Assembly (NCBI RefSeq): GCF_035975855.1
Contig: NZ_CP109055.1
Location: 6,634,001 to 6,698,000 of the forward strand
Direction of reading: 5' to 3'
Length of the DNA stretch: 64,000 nt
Source of the DNA: Streptomyces sp. NBC_01304
GTDB lineage: Bacteria > Actinomycetota > Actinomycetes > Streptomycetales > Streptomycetaceae
Below are positions 35,503-44,032 of the stretch, one piece after another. The notes under the pieces were generated by a model. That model was not told the origin of the DNA. It saw only the letters and a program-made list of their open reading frames with translations, and did no database searches. Made by a program: the position numbers and the translations under genes. Every line of letters starts with the position of its first letter. Position 1 is the first letter of the stretch.

Positions 35503-37683
35503 GCCCTGGCCGTTGGATCCGAAGGTCTTCTCCAGGACCTCCAGGTTGCCCCGGGTGACCTGCCACAGCGCGTTCTGGCGGTCGCGGACATCCGCGACCG
35601 CCCGCGCATGGTCGTCCAGGATGTGCGTCGCCTTGTCGACGAGCACGTCGGACAGATTCCGGTCGTGGACGGAGACCCCCCACTCCGGGCGGCCGATGTC
35701 CTGGAGGAAGAACATCATCTTGGGGTGCGAGACCAGACTGAGCACCGGGGTTCCCACACCGAACGGGATCATGCTCGCGTGTCCCCGCATGCCGATGACC
35801 AGCCGGGTGCTCCGGTAGGCCGCCCAGGTCTGGGTGTTGGTGTAGTCGTACATCGGCAGAACCGGCAGGCTGATGCCGTACCGGGAACGCAGATCGAGGA
35901 CGAACCTCTCGTCGTTCCCGGAATGGGCCGCGTACCGCACTTCGGCCCGGCGGCCGAGGGCGGTGACGGCCCGCGCCATGTGCGCGAGGAAGGCCTCGTA
36001 GTCGTGGCCGAAGCGCATCCCCGAGCGGTCGTACGCGCAGTTCACCAGGACGGTGTCCACGCGCGGCACCGGAGCGGCGGGCGGGCGGAGGTGGTCAAGG
36101 ACCGTGGTCGGGCAGGGCTGGTGGACGACGCGGTCGTGCAGATGGGCGGGGAGCAGGTCGCGCACCCGCTCGACGGAGCCGTGGTTGCGCAGGCCGAAGA
36201 AGTCGGCGCGCTCCACGAGCCCGCGCAGACTGGCGGGGAATCCCGGTCGCGGATAGCCCTGGCCGTCGAAGGAGTTGAAGCCGACGGCGAAAACGGCGAG
36301 CGGGACGTCGATGCGGGACAGCGCCGCGTCGGGGACGTTCCACTGCCAGGAACTGTGACCGTTGGGGGACGTGTCGGGAAGGAAGAGTCCGCCGCCGCCC
36401 ACGACGACACCGCGTCGCCGGTTGACCTCGTCGATGCGGCGCCCGTCGAACTCCTGGTGCACATGGACCGCATGCCACGCCGAGGGTCCGGTGTCCGGGC
36501 CGAAGCAGAGCCGGACCGCCTCGGGCAGCACCTTGTCACCGGCGTTGCCCTGCTGGTCCATGTAGTACGCGACATGGCTCAACTGCCTTGCTGGGTTGTG
36601 CTCTTGAGGGGCGGGCGCCTCGGGGCCGGTGCGTACGAACAGTTCGTGGGCGCCACGGTCGGCGGGCAGCGCGGCCAGCGCCTGCGCGGCGTACGCGTGG
36701 GCCTGCGCCCGGTCGTCACGGATCCACGCGCACCGGGCGAGCTCGCGGTACGGGCGGACCGGATCGGGGTGATGGGCGGCGGCGATCAGCAGATGGCGCT
36801 CGGCTTCCGGATACCGGGAGCAGGCGATCAGGGCCCGGCCGGCGGCCAGCTGGGCGGCGTGATCGTCGGCCGCCAGCGGCTGGGCGGCCGTGATCGCCGC
36901 CACGGCCTCCTCGTAACGCGAGGACGCGTACAGGGCGTTGCAGAGCGCGGTCGCCTGCGCGGTGGACAGGGCGCCGTTCTCCTGACGGTGTGCCGTCGCG
37001 TAGTGGATCACCAGGTCGGGGTGCCTGGCGCCCTTCAGGTCCAGATAGGCGGTGCGGAAGTCGGTGTCGGAGCACGCGGGCCGGTCCTGTTGCCCGTCCT
37101 GTTGCCGGACCAGGTTGAACCGGGGGGTGAGGGGCGTCAGGGAGTCCTGGGCCAGCGTTTCGAGGACGTCCTGGGCGTGCCGGCCTCCCTCGTGCTCCGC
37201 ATTGCGGAGCGCCGCGTCGATCCGTCGGCAGAACGCGTCGGTGAGGAACTCCCGCTGGATCACCAGCAGATCACCGCACTCGTCGTCCCCGGACGGCAGG
37301 CCTGCCCAGCCCTCCCTCGGCGTGAGCAGATGGCCGATGTCGCCGAGGGCCTCCATGCCGGAATCCACCGCGACGACCGTGTCGTAGCCGCGCAGCCGGA
37401 GGGCGTCGAGGAGGGCGTACGCGGGCGGGCGGCCCGGCTCGACGCGGAACGGGACCACCCGGGGGTGGAGCCGGTGGACGGCCTCCCACGACGTGGGCGA
37501 CAGCTCTTCGTGCAGGACCGCGAAGTCCTCGCAGAGCGCGGGGTTGTGCAGGGCGAGACTGCGCAACAGGCCGAGGAATCCCGGCAGTCGGGCCTCGTCG
37601 ACGAAGGAGGCGAAGGCGATGCGCCGCTTGCCGGTCAGTGCGCGGTCGCCGGCGGTGGCGGTGGCGGTGGTCGTCGCGGTCAT
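35488..37683 (-). CDS. GT8-like / TPR-like / polysaccharide pyruvyltransferase fusion
   Basis: A 731-residue fusion. Residues about 18-260 resemble a GT8 (glycogenin-like) fold (RIAFASFVDEARL, AVDSGMEALGDI), but the D-x-D metal motif reads D-S-G. Residues about 265-355 are helical TPR-like repeats. Residues about 370-715 are a polysaccharide pyruvyltransferase: QQGNAGDKVLP, VVGGGGLFLP, GMRGHASMIPFG. Such enzymes add pyruvate ketals to wall sugars from PEP. The ATG overlaps the upstream stop (ATGA), making it the last gene of the Kdn operon. It probably pyruvylates the Kdn-containing or galactosyl polymer. Confidence 0.8.
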   Translation of the reverse strand: MTATTTATATAGDRALTGKRRIAFASFVDEARLPGFLGLLRSLALHNPALCEDFAVLHEELSPTSWEAVHRLHPRVVPFRVEPGRPPAYALLDALRLRGYDTVVAVDSGMEALGDIGHLLTPREGWAGLPSGDDECGDLLVIQREFLTDAFCRRIDAALRNAEHEGGRHAQDVLETLAQDSLTPLTPRFNLVRQQDGQQDRPACSDTDFRTAYLDLKGARHPDLVIHYATAHRQENGALSTAQATALCNALYASSRYEEAVAAITAAQPLAADDHAAQLAAGRALIACSRYPEAERHLLIAAAHHPDPVRPYRELARCAWIRDDRAQAHAYAAQALAALPADRGAHELFVRTGPEAPAPQEHNPARQLSHVAYYMDQQGNAGDKVLPEAVRLCFGPDTGPSAWHAVHVHQEFDGRRIDEVNRRRGVVVGGGGLFLPDTSPNGHSSWQWNVPDAALSRIDVPLAVFAVGFNSFDGQGYPRPGFPASLRGLVERADFFGLRNHGSVERVRDLLPAHLHDRVVHQPCPTTVLDHLRPPAAPVPRVDTVLVNCAYDRSGMRFGHDYEAFLAHMARAVTALGRRAEVRYAAHSGNDERFVLDLRSRYGISLPVLPMYDYTNTQTWAAYRSTRLVIGMRGHASMIPFGVGTPVLSLVSHPKMMFFLQDIGRPEWGVSVHDRNLSDVLVDKATHILDDHARAVADVRDRQNALWQVTRGNLEVLEKTFGSNGQGSPRS

Positions 37684-40493
37684 CGCAGCGTGGTCCTTGT
37701 CCGAGTGACCGACCGGGTGCGGCCCTCGAGCCAGCCGGCTTCTGCCGGGGAGGTGAAGTCGAAGCCGAAGAGGTCGATGCGGGGGCTGACGTCGAGGAAG
37801 TCGAGGAGCCAGGCCATGGTGAATCCGGGCGAGGGCGCGGCGGGCAGGCCCTGGCCCGGTGTGCCGAGGGAGCCGACGGGGTGGCGCAGCGAGGCATCGC
37901 CCACCTGTCGCTGTGCGCCGGGCACCAGCTGGTGACGCAGCGCCTGCGCCCAGAGGGACCTGCTGGGTTCCAACACCAGGCGCATGGGCACCTGTTGATC
38001 CCAGTTCTCGGTGTCGCGGGCAGTCGTGACGTGGATGTCGGTGCGTACGCCGGTGGAGTGGGCCTCGGTGACATACGAGCAGAAGCGGACCACGAGGTCG
38101 TAACCATCGATCTCCGCGCCGCACCCGCCCTCCGCGAGCAGTGGCGAGTCGGCGACCAGACAGATGCTCCGGCCGACGACGGCGTTGCGGAACTGGGCGA
38201 CGTCGAGAGGGTGCGCGGCATCCTTTGGGCCGGGCCGGGACAGCGGGCCGTGGCCTGCCGACGCGCCCTGCTCCGCGTAGCCGCGGAGGAAGGCAGTGGT
38301 GTCCAGCCCGTCGATCGTGGTGCCCAGCACCAGCGGGACGGCCACCGCGTCCAGGGCCCGGGAACCCTCCGCGAGGGAGCAGCCCGCACGGATCAGCGTG
38401 ACGGCCTCGGCGGCGGGGGCCGTCGCGCACCGGTCGGGTGCCGTGGGCAAGGATGCCGGGGGAAGGTGCGGTGTGAGCAGGTCGGCGCAGGCCGACTGGG
38501 CGGCGTACGTCTCGCGCAGGCGCCGCACCTTGCGGCGCACCGCGGTGGTGTCGTCGCCGCACGCGTCGAGGTACGTGTCGTAGGCGCGCAGCGCCCCGGG
38601 CAGATCGCCCAGCGCTTCGAGCGCCCTGGCGCGGTAGTGCAGCGCGGTCCAGGAGCCCGGGCGCGCGGTGAGCACGGCGTCGGCCAGGGTGCGGATCAGC
38701 CGGGCGTCGGCGGGCTCCCCGGACCGCAGGGCCGCGCGGCAGGTGCTGAACAGCTGGACGAGGTGGGGTGAACCCGCCTTGCACCAGGGCCCGTTGGCGC
38801 TCCGTACGTCCTCCGCGTGTTCGGGGTCGGACAGGGTGCCGAGATAGCTGCGGACCAGCTGCCCCGCCGCCGTCGCGAGGGCGAGGTGGTCGGCGCTGTC
38901 GCTGCCCCGGATCTCCTCGATCCGGTCGGCGCACGCGCTGATGCCCGCGGCGAGCGGATTGGCCCGCATGATCTCCGCGAGCGGACGCCGGGGTGCGGCA
39001 GGCGCGGGAGGTGCGGACGAGGCGGACGGGGCGGTCCGCGTCAGCCTCCGCGCGGCCGCTTTGAGCCGGCGTGCCGCCCGGCGGCTCTTCGTGGGCTGTG
39101 GCCGGGAGGGGTGCATGGGGGGCGTGCTCCTGGTCTGGGTCGTCGGCCGGGGGTGGTCGGGCACGGGCCGCTCTTCGGCGGGCGGCGCGAGTGGGACGGA
39201 CGGGACTGCGGGGGGTGCGGCGAGCCCCACCTCGCGCAGGCGGTCGTGCCCGAAGTGCCGCTGCGTCTCCTCGCAGTCCGGGTGGGCGGCGAGGAACTGT
39301 TCGGCGGCCGGGCGGAGTTGGGGGTAGGCCTTCGGCTGCATGCAGTACGTCACCGCCCGCACCAGCGGTCCGGGGTCGCCGCCCTCGCTGCCCTCGCCGC
39401 CTTCACCGGCCCGCAGCTCGGGCAGCGCACGGTCCGCGATGACGAGGGGGACGCGATTGCTGTTCTCGTACGGGGAGAGTCTGTCGAGCACCATCGCGGT
39501 GTCGAAGCGGGCGGCCGGAATCCCGTACAGGGCGCGGGCGGTGAAGAGCCCGGTGGAGAAGCAGCCGACCACGGCCGCCGGCCCGAGCTCCTGGAAGAGC
39601 ACCTCCACCGGTACGGGGGCGGTAGTGGTGCGCAGCGTGATCCCCGCGGCCGCCGCCTCGTCGTGCAGTGCGTGGAGCTGGGTCCTGGGGGCGCTCGGGT
39701 GTGCCTTGAACACGACGTCGCGGTGGCCGTGTCCGATCACCCGGCGCAGCATCCGCAGATGCAGACCGGACTCCTCCTCGTCGCTGAGGATGCCTCCAGC
39801 GGCGAGGAACTGGCCGAGGAGGATCACCGGGTTCGCAGCGCCGCGCAGCGGTTCGAGTGCTTCCTTCGTCCGAGGGGTGCGGGCCAGTTCGGCGAAGACC
39901 GACCTCAGGGCGTCGTGCGGAACGGTCCGGTGGACGGGACGGTGCCGGCCGAAGGCGGTCTCGTCGAGCACCAGGGGGCGCAGCCCGGGGACGAGATCGG
40001 GGTGGATGAGCGCTTCGATGCGCCGCAGCACCTGGTGCGGCAGCCGGGCACGCAGCGGCCCGTACGCCATCAGCCCGTCGGCGTACACCTGGACGCGGGC
40101 GTCGGGGAAGAGCTTGGCGAGCGCCTGGCCGGGGGAGATCTGGATGGATTCCACCACCAGCGTCACCGGCTCCGCGGCCTCGATGCCCCAGGCGTGGCGC
40201 AGCGCGCGCTCCAGGATCGGGACGTCGCGCGGCTGGGGCGACCAGGTGGCCGGGTGGTTCGGGTGGATGGTGTCGTTCCAGGAGACGACCCGCTCGAAGC
40301 GGGTGCGCAGTGCGTCGAAGCCCGCGTACTCCTCCCAGCGAGGGGCCGCTTCGGGAACCGCCGTGTTGGTGGACGTCACCAGGATGCGGCGCACGGGGCC
40401 CGGCTCGGCGGGGTCGAGGAGCCCCGCGTCGACGGCCGCGCAGACGCAGGCGAGTCCGTAGACCGTGGAGATCTCGACGATCTGTACGGTCAT
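37680..40493 (-). CDS. Polysialyltransferase-like / GT29-like two-transferase fusion
   Basis: A 937-residue protein. The N-terminal part (about 1-400) resembles the bacterial alpha-2,8-polysialyltransferase family: VQIVEISTVYGLA, RVQVYADGLMAYGP, VVFKAHPSAP, VVGCFSTGLFTAR. A Pro/Arg-rich linker (about 430-500) and a helical TPR-like part follow. The last 180 residues carry GT29 sialyltransferase-like motifs: a motif-L-like stretch near 770-815 (LVADSPLL, IDGYDLVVRF) and a motif-S-like stretch near 886-908 (PSPGFTMAWLLDFL, DLFGFDF). With the CMP-Kdn genes beside it, it probably both starts and extends a Kdn chain. ATG 40493 shares one base with the upstream stop (TGATG); GTG 40496 is possible. 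Confidence 0.72.
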   Translation of the reverse strand: MTVQIVEISTVYGLACVCAAVDAGLLDPAEPGPVRRILVTSTNTAVPEAAPRWEEYAGFDALRTRFERVVSWNDTIHPNHPATWSPQPRDVPILERALRHAWGIEAAEPVTLVVESIQISPGQALAKLFPDARVQVYADGLMAYGPLRARLPHQVLRRIEALIHPDLVPGLRPLVLDETAFGRHRPVHRTVPHDALRSVFAELARTPRTKEALEPLRGAANPVILLGQFLAAGGILSDEEESGLHLRMLRRVIGHGHRDVVFKAHPSAPRTQLHALHDEAAAAGITLRTTTAPVPVEVLFQELGPAAVVGCFSTGLFTARALYGIPAARFDTAMVLDRLSPYENSNRVPLVIADRALPELRAGEGGEGSEGGDPGPLVRAVTYCMQPKAYPQLRPAAEQFLAAHPDCEETQRHFGHDRLREVGLAAPPAVPSVPLAPPAEERPVPDHPRPTTQTRSTPPMHPSRPQPTKSRRAARRLKAAARRLTRTAPSASSAPPAPAAPRRPLAEIMRANPLAAGISACADRIEEIRGSDSADHLALATAAGQLVRSYLGTLSDPEHAEDVRSANGPWCKAGSPHLVQLFSTCRAALRSGEPADARLIRTLADAVLTARPGSWTALHYRARALEALGDLPGALRAYDTYLDACGDDTTAVRRKVRRLRETYAAQSACADLLTPHLPPASLPTAPDRCATAPAAEAVTLIRAGCSLAEGSRALDAVAVPLVLGTTIDGLDTTAFLRGYAEQGASAGHGPLSRPGPKDAAHPLDVAQFRNAVVGRSICLVADSPLLAEGGCGAEIDGYDLVVRFCSYVTEAHSTGVRTDIHVTTARDTENWDQQVPMRLVLEPSRSLWAQALRHQLVPGAQRQVGDASLRHPVGSLGTPGQGLPAAPSPGFTMAWLLDFLDVSPRIDLFGFDFTSPAEAGWLEGRTRSVTRTRTTLR

Positions 40494-41485
40494 CACGACC
40501 ACGTCTCCTCGGGTCTGTGCAGCCCCTCGGGTCGGTAAAGCCCCTCGGGCCGATACAGCGTGAGGAGCTTCTTGCGGCGCTTGTCGTCCATCCGCAACAG
40601 CACGTCCGCGAGGAGGTCCTGGGGCAGTTCCGCGGCGAGTTGGGCGTACCCGGTACGCAGCGCGCGCCTTGCGGGTGCGTCGTGGGCGGGGATGCGTTCG
40701 GCGTGGGAATGGACGACGTCGAGGCAGGAGCGGATCGCCTTGGGGAGCAGCCTGGCGCCCATCGGGTGTGCCGCGGCCTCCTCGATCACCTTCCGGAAGG
40801 CGGGCAGGAAGTCGAGGTGGTGGTCGTCCGGCGCCGGGCCGGGGGCGATGTCGCGGAAGCGGGGGCCGTCGAGACCGGCCACCGTGAAGGAGTCGGCGCG
40901 CAGGTGCAGCCGCCAGGTCCAGTGCCGGTCCTCGCCGCTGCGCAGCGTCGTGTCGAAGGTGAGCAGACCGCGGGCGTCCAGCCGCCGGTGGTACGCGCCC
41001 GCCCACACCTGCGGGTAGTCGACCATGGTGGTCCGCTCCTCGGTCTCCACCTGGTCGAGTGGGTGGAGGAGGCGGTCGCGACGGTCTTCCGGGGCGCGGT
41101 GCAGAGTGCGGCGCCGGCCCGCAACGCTGATGTGGTCCACCTTGACGAAGTCCGCGCCGCTCGCCCGGGCGGCGGCCGCGAGGCGGGGGTAGTAGCCGGG
41201 CGCGATCCAGTCGTCGCCGTCGAGGTAGGTGACGTAATCACCCCTGGCCCGAGCCGTGCCCGTATTGCGTGCCGCGGAGACGCCCCGGTTGTCGGGGTGC
41301 CGGATCAGGGTGCAGCGGGGCAGGGAACGCACGGCCTCCTCGAGCAGGGGGAGGGTGCCGTCGGTCGAGTGGTCGTCGACGAAGACGAACTCGATGTCCG
41401 GGCCGGTGTTGCGCCACAGGGTGGCAAGGCACTCGGGAAGGTGAGGGGCCACGTTGTGGCAGGCGACGACGGACGTCAGTCTCAT
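40493..41485 (-). CDS. GT2 glycosyltransferase of the Kdn operon
   Basis: A 330-residue GT2 enzyme with LTSVVACHNVAPHL, VFVDDHSTDGT, SAARNTG and the metal motif YLDGDDWI. The C-terminal half is helical. The end is a repeat of the type LYRPEG encoded by three 18-bp units. It lies 12 bp after the NeuA-NeuB fusion gene and overlaps the next gene by one to four bases. It probably adds the neutral sugar that alternates with or substitutes Kdn. The donor cannot be read from sequence. Confidence 0.8.
   Translation of the reverse strand: MRLTSVVACHNVAPHLPECLATLWRNTGPDIEFVFVDDHSTDGTLPLLEEAVRSLPRCTLIRHPDNRGVSAARNTGTARARGDYVTYLDGDDWIAPGYYPRLAAAARASGADFVKVDHISVAGRRRTLHRAPEDRRDRLLHPLDQVETEERTTMVDYPQVWAGAYHRRLDARGLLTFDTTLRSGEDRHWTWRLHLRADSFTVAGLDGPRFRDIAPGPAPDDHHLDFLPAFRKVIEEAAAHPMGARLLPKAIRSCLDVVHSHAERIPAHDAPARRALRTGYAQLAAELPQDLLADVLLRMDDKRRKKLLTLYRPEGLYRPEGLHRPEETWS
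40504..40557. repeat. 18-bp tandem repeat at the 3' end of the GT2 gene
   Basis: Three units (40504-40521, 40522-40539, 40540-40557) differing at a few bases, in frame, encode Y/H-R-P-E-G-L-type repeats just before the stop. Confidence 0.85.
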
Positions 41486-41497
41486 GGCCGGGCCCCG

Positions 41498-43168
41498 TCA
41501 GACCGCGAGTGGTGCGCGGTCGGCCGTGTCGGCCTGGGCCACGACGCCGGGGACGCGGCGGAGCTTCTTCATGGGGCCGAGCTCGGACTCGTACACCTTC
41601 TTGATGCCGTCGCCGAGGGAGGCCTCGATGGTGCGGATGTCGCGGACGAGGCGGGTGAGGCCCTGGGGTTCGACGGAGGCGGCCTGGTCGGAGCCCCACA
41701 TGGCGCGGTCGAGGGTGATGTGACGCTCGACGAAGGTGGCGCCGAGGGCGACGGCGGCGAGGGTGGTCTGCAGGCCGGTCTCGTGGCCGGAGTAGCCGAT
41801 CGGGACGTTGGGGTACTCGCCCTGCAGGGTGTTGATGACGCGCAGGTTGAGCTCCTCGGCCTTGGCCGGGTAGGTCGAAGTGGCGTGGCAGAGAAGGATG
41901 TTGTCGCTGCCCAGGACCTCGACCGCGTGGCGGATCTGCTTCGGGGTCGACATGCCGGTGGAGAGGATGATCGTGCGGCCGGTGGCGCGCAGCGAGCGCA
42001 GCAGTTCGTCGTCGGTGAGGGACGCGGAGGCGACCTTGTGGGCGGGGACGTCGAACCTTTCGAGGAAGGCGACGGCCTCGGTGTCCCAGGGGGAGGCGAA
42101 CCAGTCGATGCCGCGCTTCCTGCAGTGGTCGTCGATCTGGCGGTACTCGTCCGCACCGAATTCGACGCGGTGGCGGTAGTCGATGTAGGTCATGCGGCCC
42201 CAGGGGGTGTCGCGCTCGATGTCCCACTGGTCGCGCGGGGTGCAGATCTCCGGGGTGCGCTTCTGGAACTTGACCGCGTCGCAGCCGGCCTCGGCGGCCA
42301 CGTCGATCAGCGCGAAGGCGCATCCGAGGTCGCCGTTGTGGTTGATGCCGATCTCGCCGGTGATGTAGACGGGCTGGTCGAAGCCCACGACGCGCGAACC
42401 CAGCGTGCGCAGGGGTGAGTTGGTGCCCATGAGGTGTGGTGTTCCCTGCCTGGTGAGGGGGCGGTCGAGGAGCGGTGTGACAGGGCGGTCGAGGAGCGGT
42501 GCGAGGGCGCGGGCGCGGGCCAGGTCGTGCGGATCGTCGATCTCCAGGACCCGGGCGGGATCGGTGTGTACGAGGGCGGTGCGCCCGAAGAAGCGGTGGC
42601 CGGCGGCCCGGAATCCCGCGACGTCCATGGCGTAGGCGGCGCCGGTCTCCAGGTAGTCCTGGGGCCGGTCCTGGCGGCGCGGCCGGAACGCCTTGTCGTG
42701 GTTGACCCCGTGGGTCCCGACGTCGGCCCCGGGCGCCTCGGCCGCGTCGCGCCAGATGAAGCCGTGCGAGGGGGCGACGGTCAGGGCGCTGTCCGCGCCG
42801 CCCTCGGCGACCGCCGCCGCGACGCCGTCGATCTCGGCACTCGTCAGGAAGGGGCTGGTCGCCTGGACGAGGAGGACCACGTCCGCGCCCTCGTACGACT
42901 CAAGGACGTGCAGCACGGCCGACTCGCTGGTCGCCGTGTCACCGGACAACTCCAGTGGGCGGGCGACGACTTCGGCGCCCGCGGCCCGTGCGACCTCGGC
43001 GATCGCCGCGTCGTCCGTCGAGACGACGACGGCGGTGACCAGCCGCGCACCCCGGCAGGCGCGCACGGCACGGGCCACCAACGGGACGCCGCCCACGGGG
43101 GCCAGGTTCTTGGCGGGCACGCCCTTGGAGCCTCCCCGGGCGGGGATCACAGCCAGGACCGTGGGCAT
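41498..43168 (-). CDS. CMP-Kdn synthetase / Kdn synthase fusion (NeuA-NeuB)
   Basis: A 556-residue fusion. Residues 1-228 are an acylneuraminate cytidylyltransferase (VIPARGGSKGVPAKNL, VVSTDD, LLVQATSPF). Residues 247-556 are a NeuB-type synthase (ITGEIGINHNGD, DAVKFQKRTPEI, ILSTGMS, CHATSTYPA, IGYSGHE, VERHITLDR). Together they would condense PEP with mannose(-6-phosphate) to Kdn and activate it as CMP-Kdn. Kdn teichulosonic acids are known from streptomycete walls. The synthase lacks the usual C-terminal SAF domain, and no HAD phosphatase is fused. Met247 shows where an unfused NeuB would start. ATG 43168 follows GAAGGAG at 4 bases. Confidence 0.88.
   Translation of the reverse strand: MPTVLAVIPARGGSKGVPAKNLAPVGGVPLVARAVRACRGARLVTAVVVSTDDAAIAEVARAAGAEVVARPLELSGDTATSESAVLHVLESYEGADVVLLVQATSPFLTSAEIDGVAAAVAEGGADSALTVAPSHGFIWRDAAEAPGADVGTHGVNHDKAFRPRRQDRPQDYLETGAAYAMDVAGFRAAGHRFFGRTALVHTDPARVLEIDDPHDLARARALAPLLDRPVTPLLDRPLTRQGTPHLMGTNSPLRTLGSRVVGFDQPVYITGEIGINHNGDLGCAFALIDVAAEAGCDAVKFQKRTPEICTPRDQWDIERDTPWGRMTYIDYRHRVEFGADEYRQIDDHCRKRGIDWFASPWDTEAVAFLERFDVPAHKVASASLTDDELLRSLRATGRTIILSTGMSTPKQIRHAVEVLGSDNILLCHATSTYPAKAEELNLRVINTLQGEYPNVPIGYSGHETGLQTTLAAVALGATFVERHITLDRAMWGSDQAASVEPQGLTRLVRDIRTIEASLGDGIKKVYESELGPMKKLRRVPGVVAQADTADRAPLAV
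42459..42501. repeat. 24-bp-period duplication in the NeuA-NeuB linker
   Basis: A 19-bp sequence at 42459-42477 recurs exactly at 42483-42501, in frame, giving LLDRP twice between the two enzyme domains. Confidence 0.88.
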
Positions 43169-43203
43169 CGGACTCCTTCATGGCAGGCGGGAACGAAGTA
43201 CCA

Positions 43204-43217
43204 ACGCCCATGGGCGT
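43204..43217. promoter_or_regulatory. 14-bp palindrome upstream of the Kdn operon
   Basis: ACGCCCATGGGCGT is a perfect palindrome 36 bp upstream of the NeuA-NeuB start, in the 222-bp divergent gap shared with rmlC. It could be an operator. G+C-rich palindromes also occur by chance. Confidence 0.3.
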
Positions 43218-43390
43218 GTTGGGTTTCGGCCCGCCGCGGAAAACCAGCCCGGCGCGAAAGCGCGGGGCGCGGAGATGTCCCCCGTATGGCGCACCGGAGG
43301 TGACCGGGACGGGCGAAGCGGGTTGAACCCCGTTGTTGTCCCGAAGTTGCCCGAGTCCGAAGTTGTCTTACGTCCGAAGGAGGGCTGCAC

Positions 43391-44032
43391 ATGCGGCCGT
43401 TGAGCATTGAAGGCGCCTGGGTCATGGAACCGCGGGTGTTCACGGACGGCCGTGGCGGCTTCCACGAGTGGTTCAAGGAGGGCGACTTCGGCACCGCCAC
43501 CGGCTACGGCCTGGGCCTCGCCCAGGCCAACTGCTCGGTCTCCGCGCGCGGCACCCTGCGCGGCATCCACTTCGCCGATGTGCCGCCCGGGCAGGCGAAG
43601 TACGTCAAGTGCGTGCGCGGCGCGGTCCTCGACGTGATCGTCGACATCCGGGTCGGCTCACCGACGTACCGTCGCTGGGAGGCGGTCCGCCTGGACGACA
43701 CCGAGCACCGCTCCGTGCATCTCGCCGAGGGTCTCGGCCACGCCTTCATGGCGCTCACCGACGACGCCACCGTCGTCTACCTCTGCTCGACCGGCTACGC
43801 CCCGCAGCGCGAGCACGGCATCCACCCGCTCGACCCGGAGCTCGGCATCGACTGGCCCGCCGACCTCGCGCCGCTGCTCTCGGAGAAGGACGCGGCGGCC
43901 CCCACGCTCGCCGAGGCCGAGCGCGGGGGCCTGTTGCCCGACTACGAGGAGTGCGTGGCCTGGCAGCGCGAGCTCCAGGCCCGTGCCGTGGAGGGCCGCC
44001 GCACCCCGGCGGCTATTCCCGTGCAGCACTGA
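43391..44032 (+). CDS. rmlC: dTDP-4-dehydrorhamnose 3,5-epimerase
   Basis: A 213-residue cupin enzyme with RVFTDGRGGFHEWFKEGDF, SARGTLRGIHFADVPPGQAK (catalytic His) and LAEGLGHAFMALTDDA. It converts dTDP-4-keto-6-deoxyglucose to the rhamnose epimer, step three of dTDP-L-rhamnose synthesis. A strong ribosome site (GAAGGAGGG) lies 7 bases before the ATG. It is transcribed toward rmlDBA, and its last 20 bp overlap the 3' end of rmlD on the other strand. It shares a divergent promoter region with the Kdn operon. Confidence 0.94.
   Translation: MRPLSIEGAWVMEPRVFTDGRGGFHEWFKEGDFGTATGYGLGLAQANCSVSARGTLRGIHFADVPPGQAKYVKCVRGAVLDVIVDIRVGSPTYRRWEAVRLDDTEHRSVHLAEGLGHAFMALTDDATVVYLCSTGYAPQREHGIHPLDPELGIDWPADLAPLLSEKDAAAPTLAEAERGGLLPDYEECVAWQRELQARAVEGRRTPAAIPVQH

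Noticed and set aside
41498..43168. neuA and neuB as two separate genes
   Set aside because: No stop codon lies between the domains and the frame is continuous through the linker, so a single fused product is the simplest reading; the internal ATG at 42430 is kept as a possible second start.
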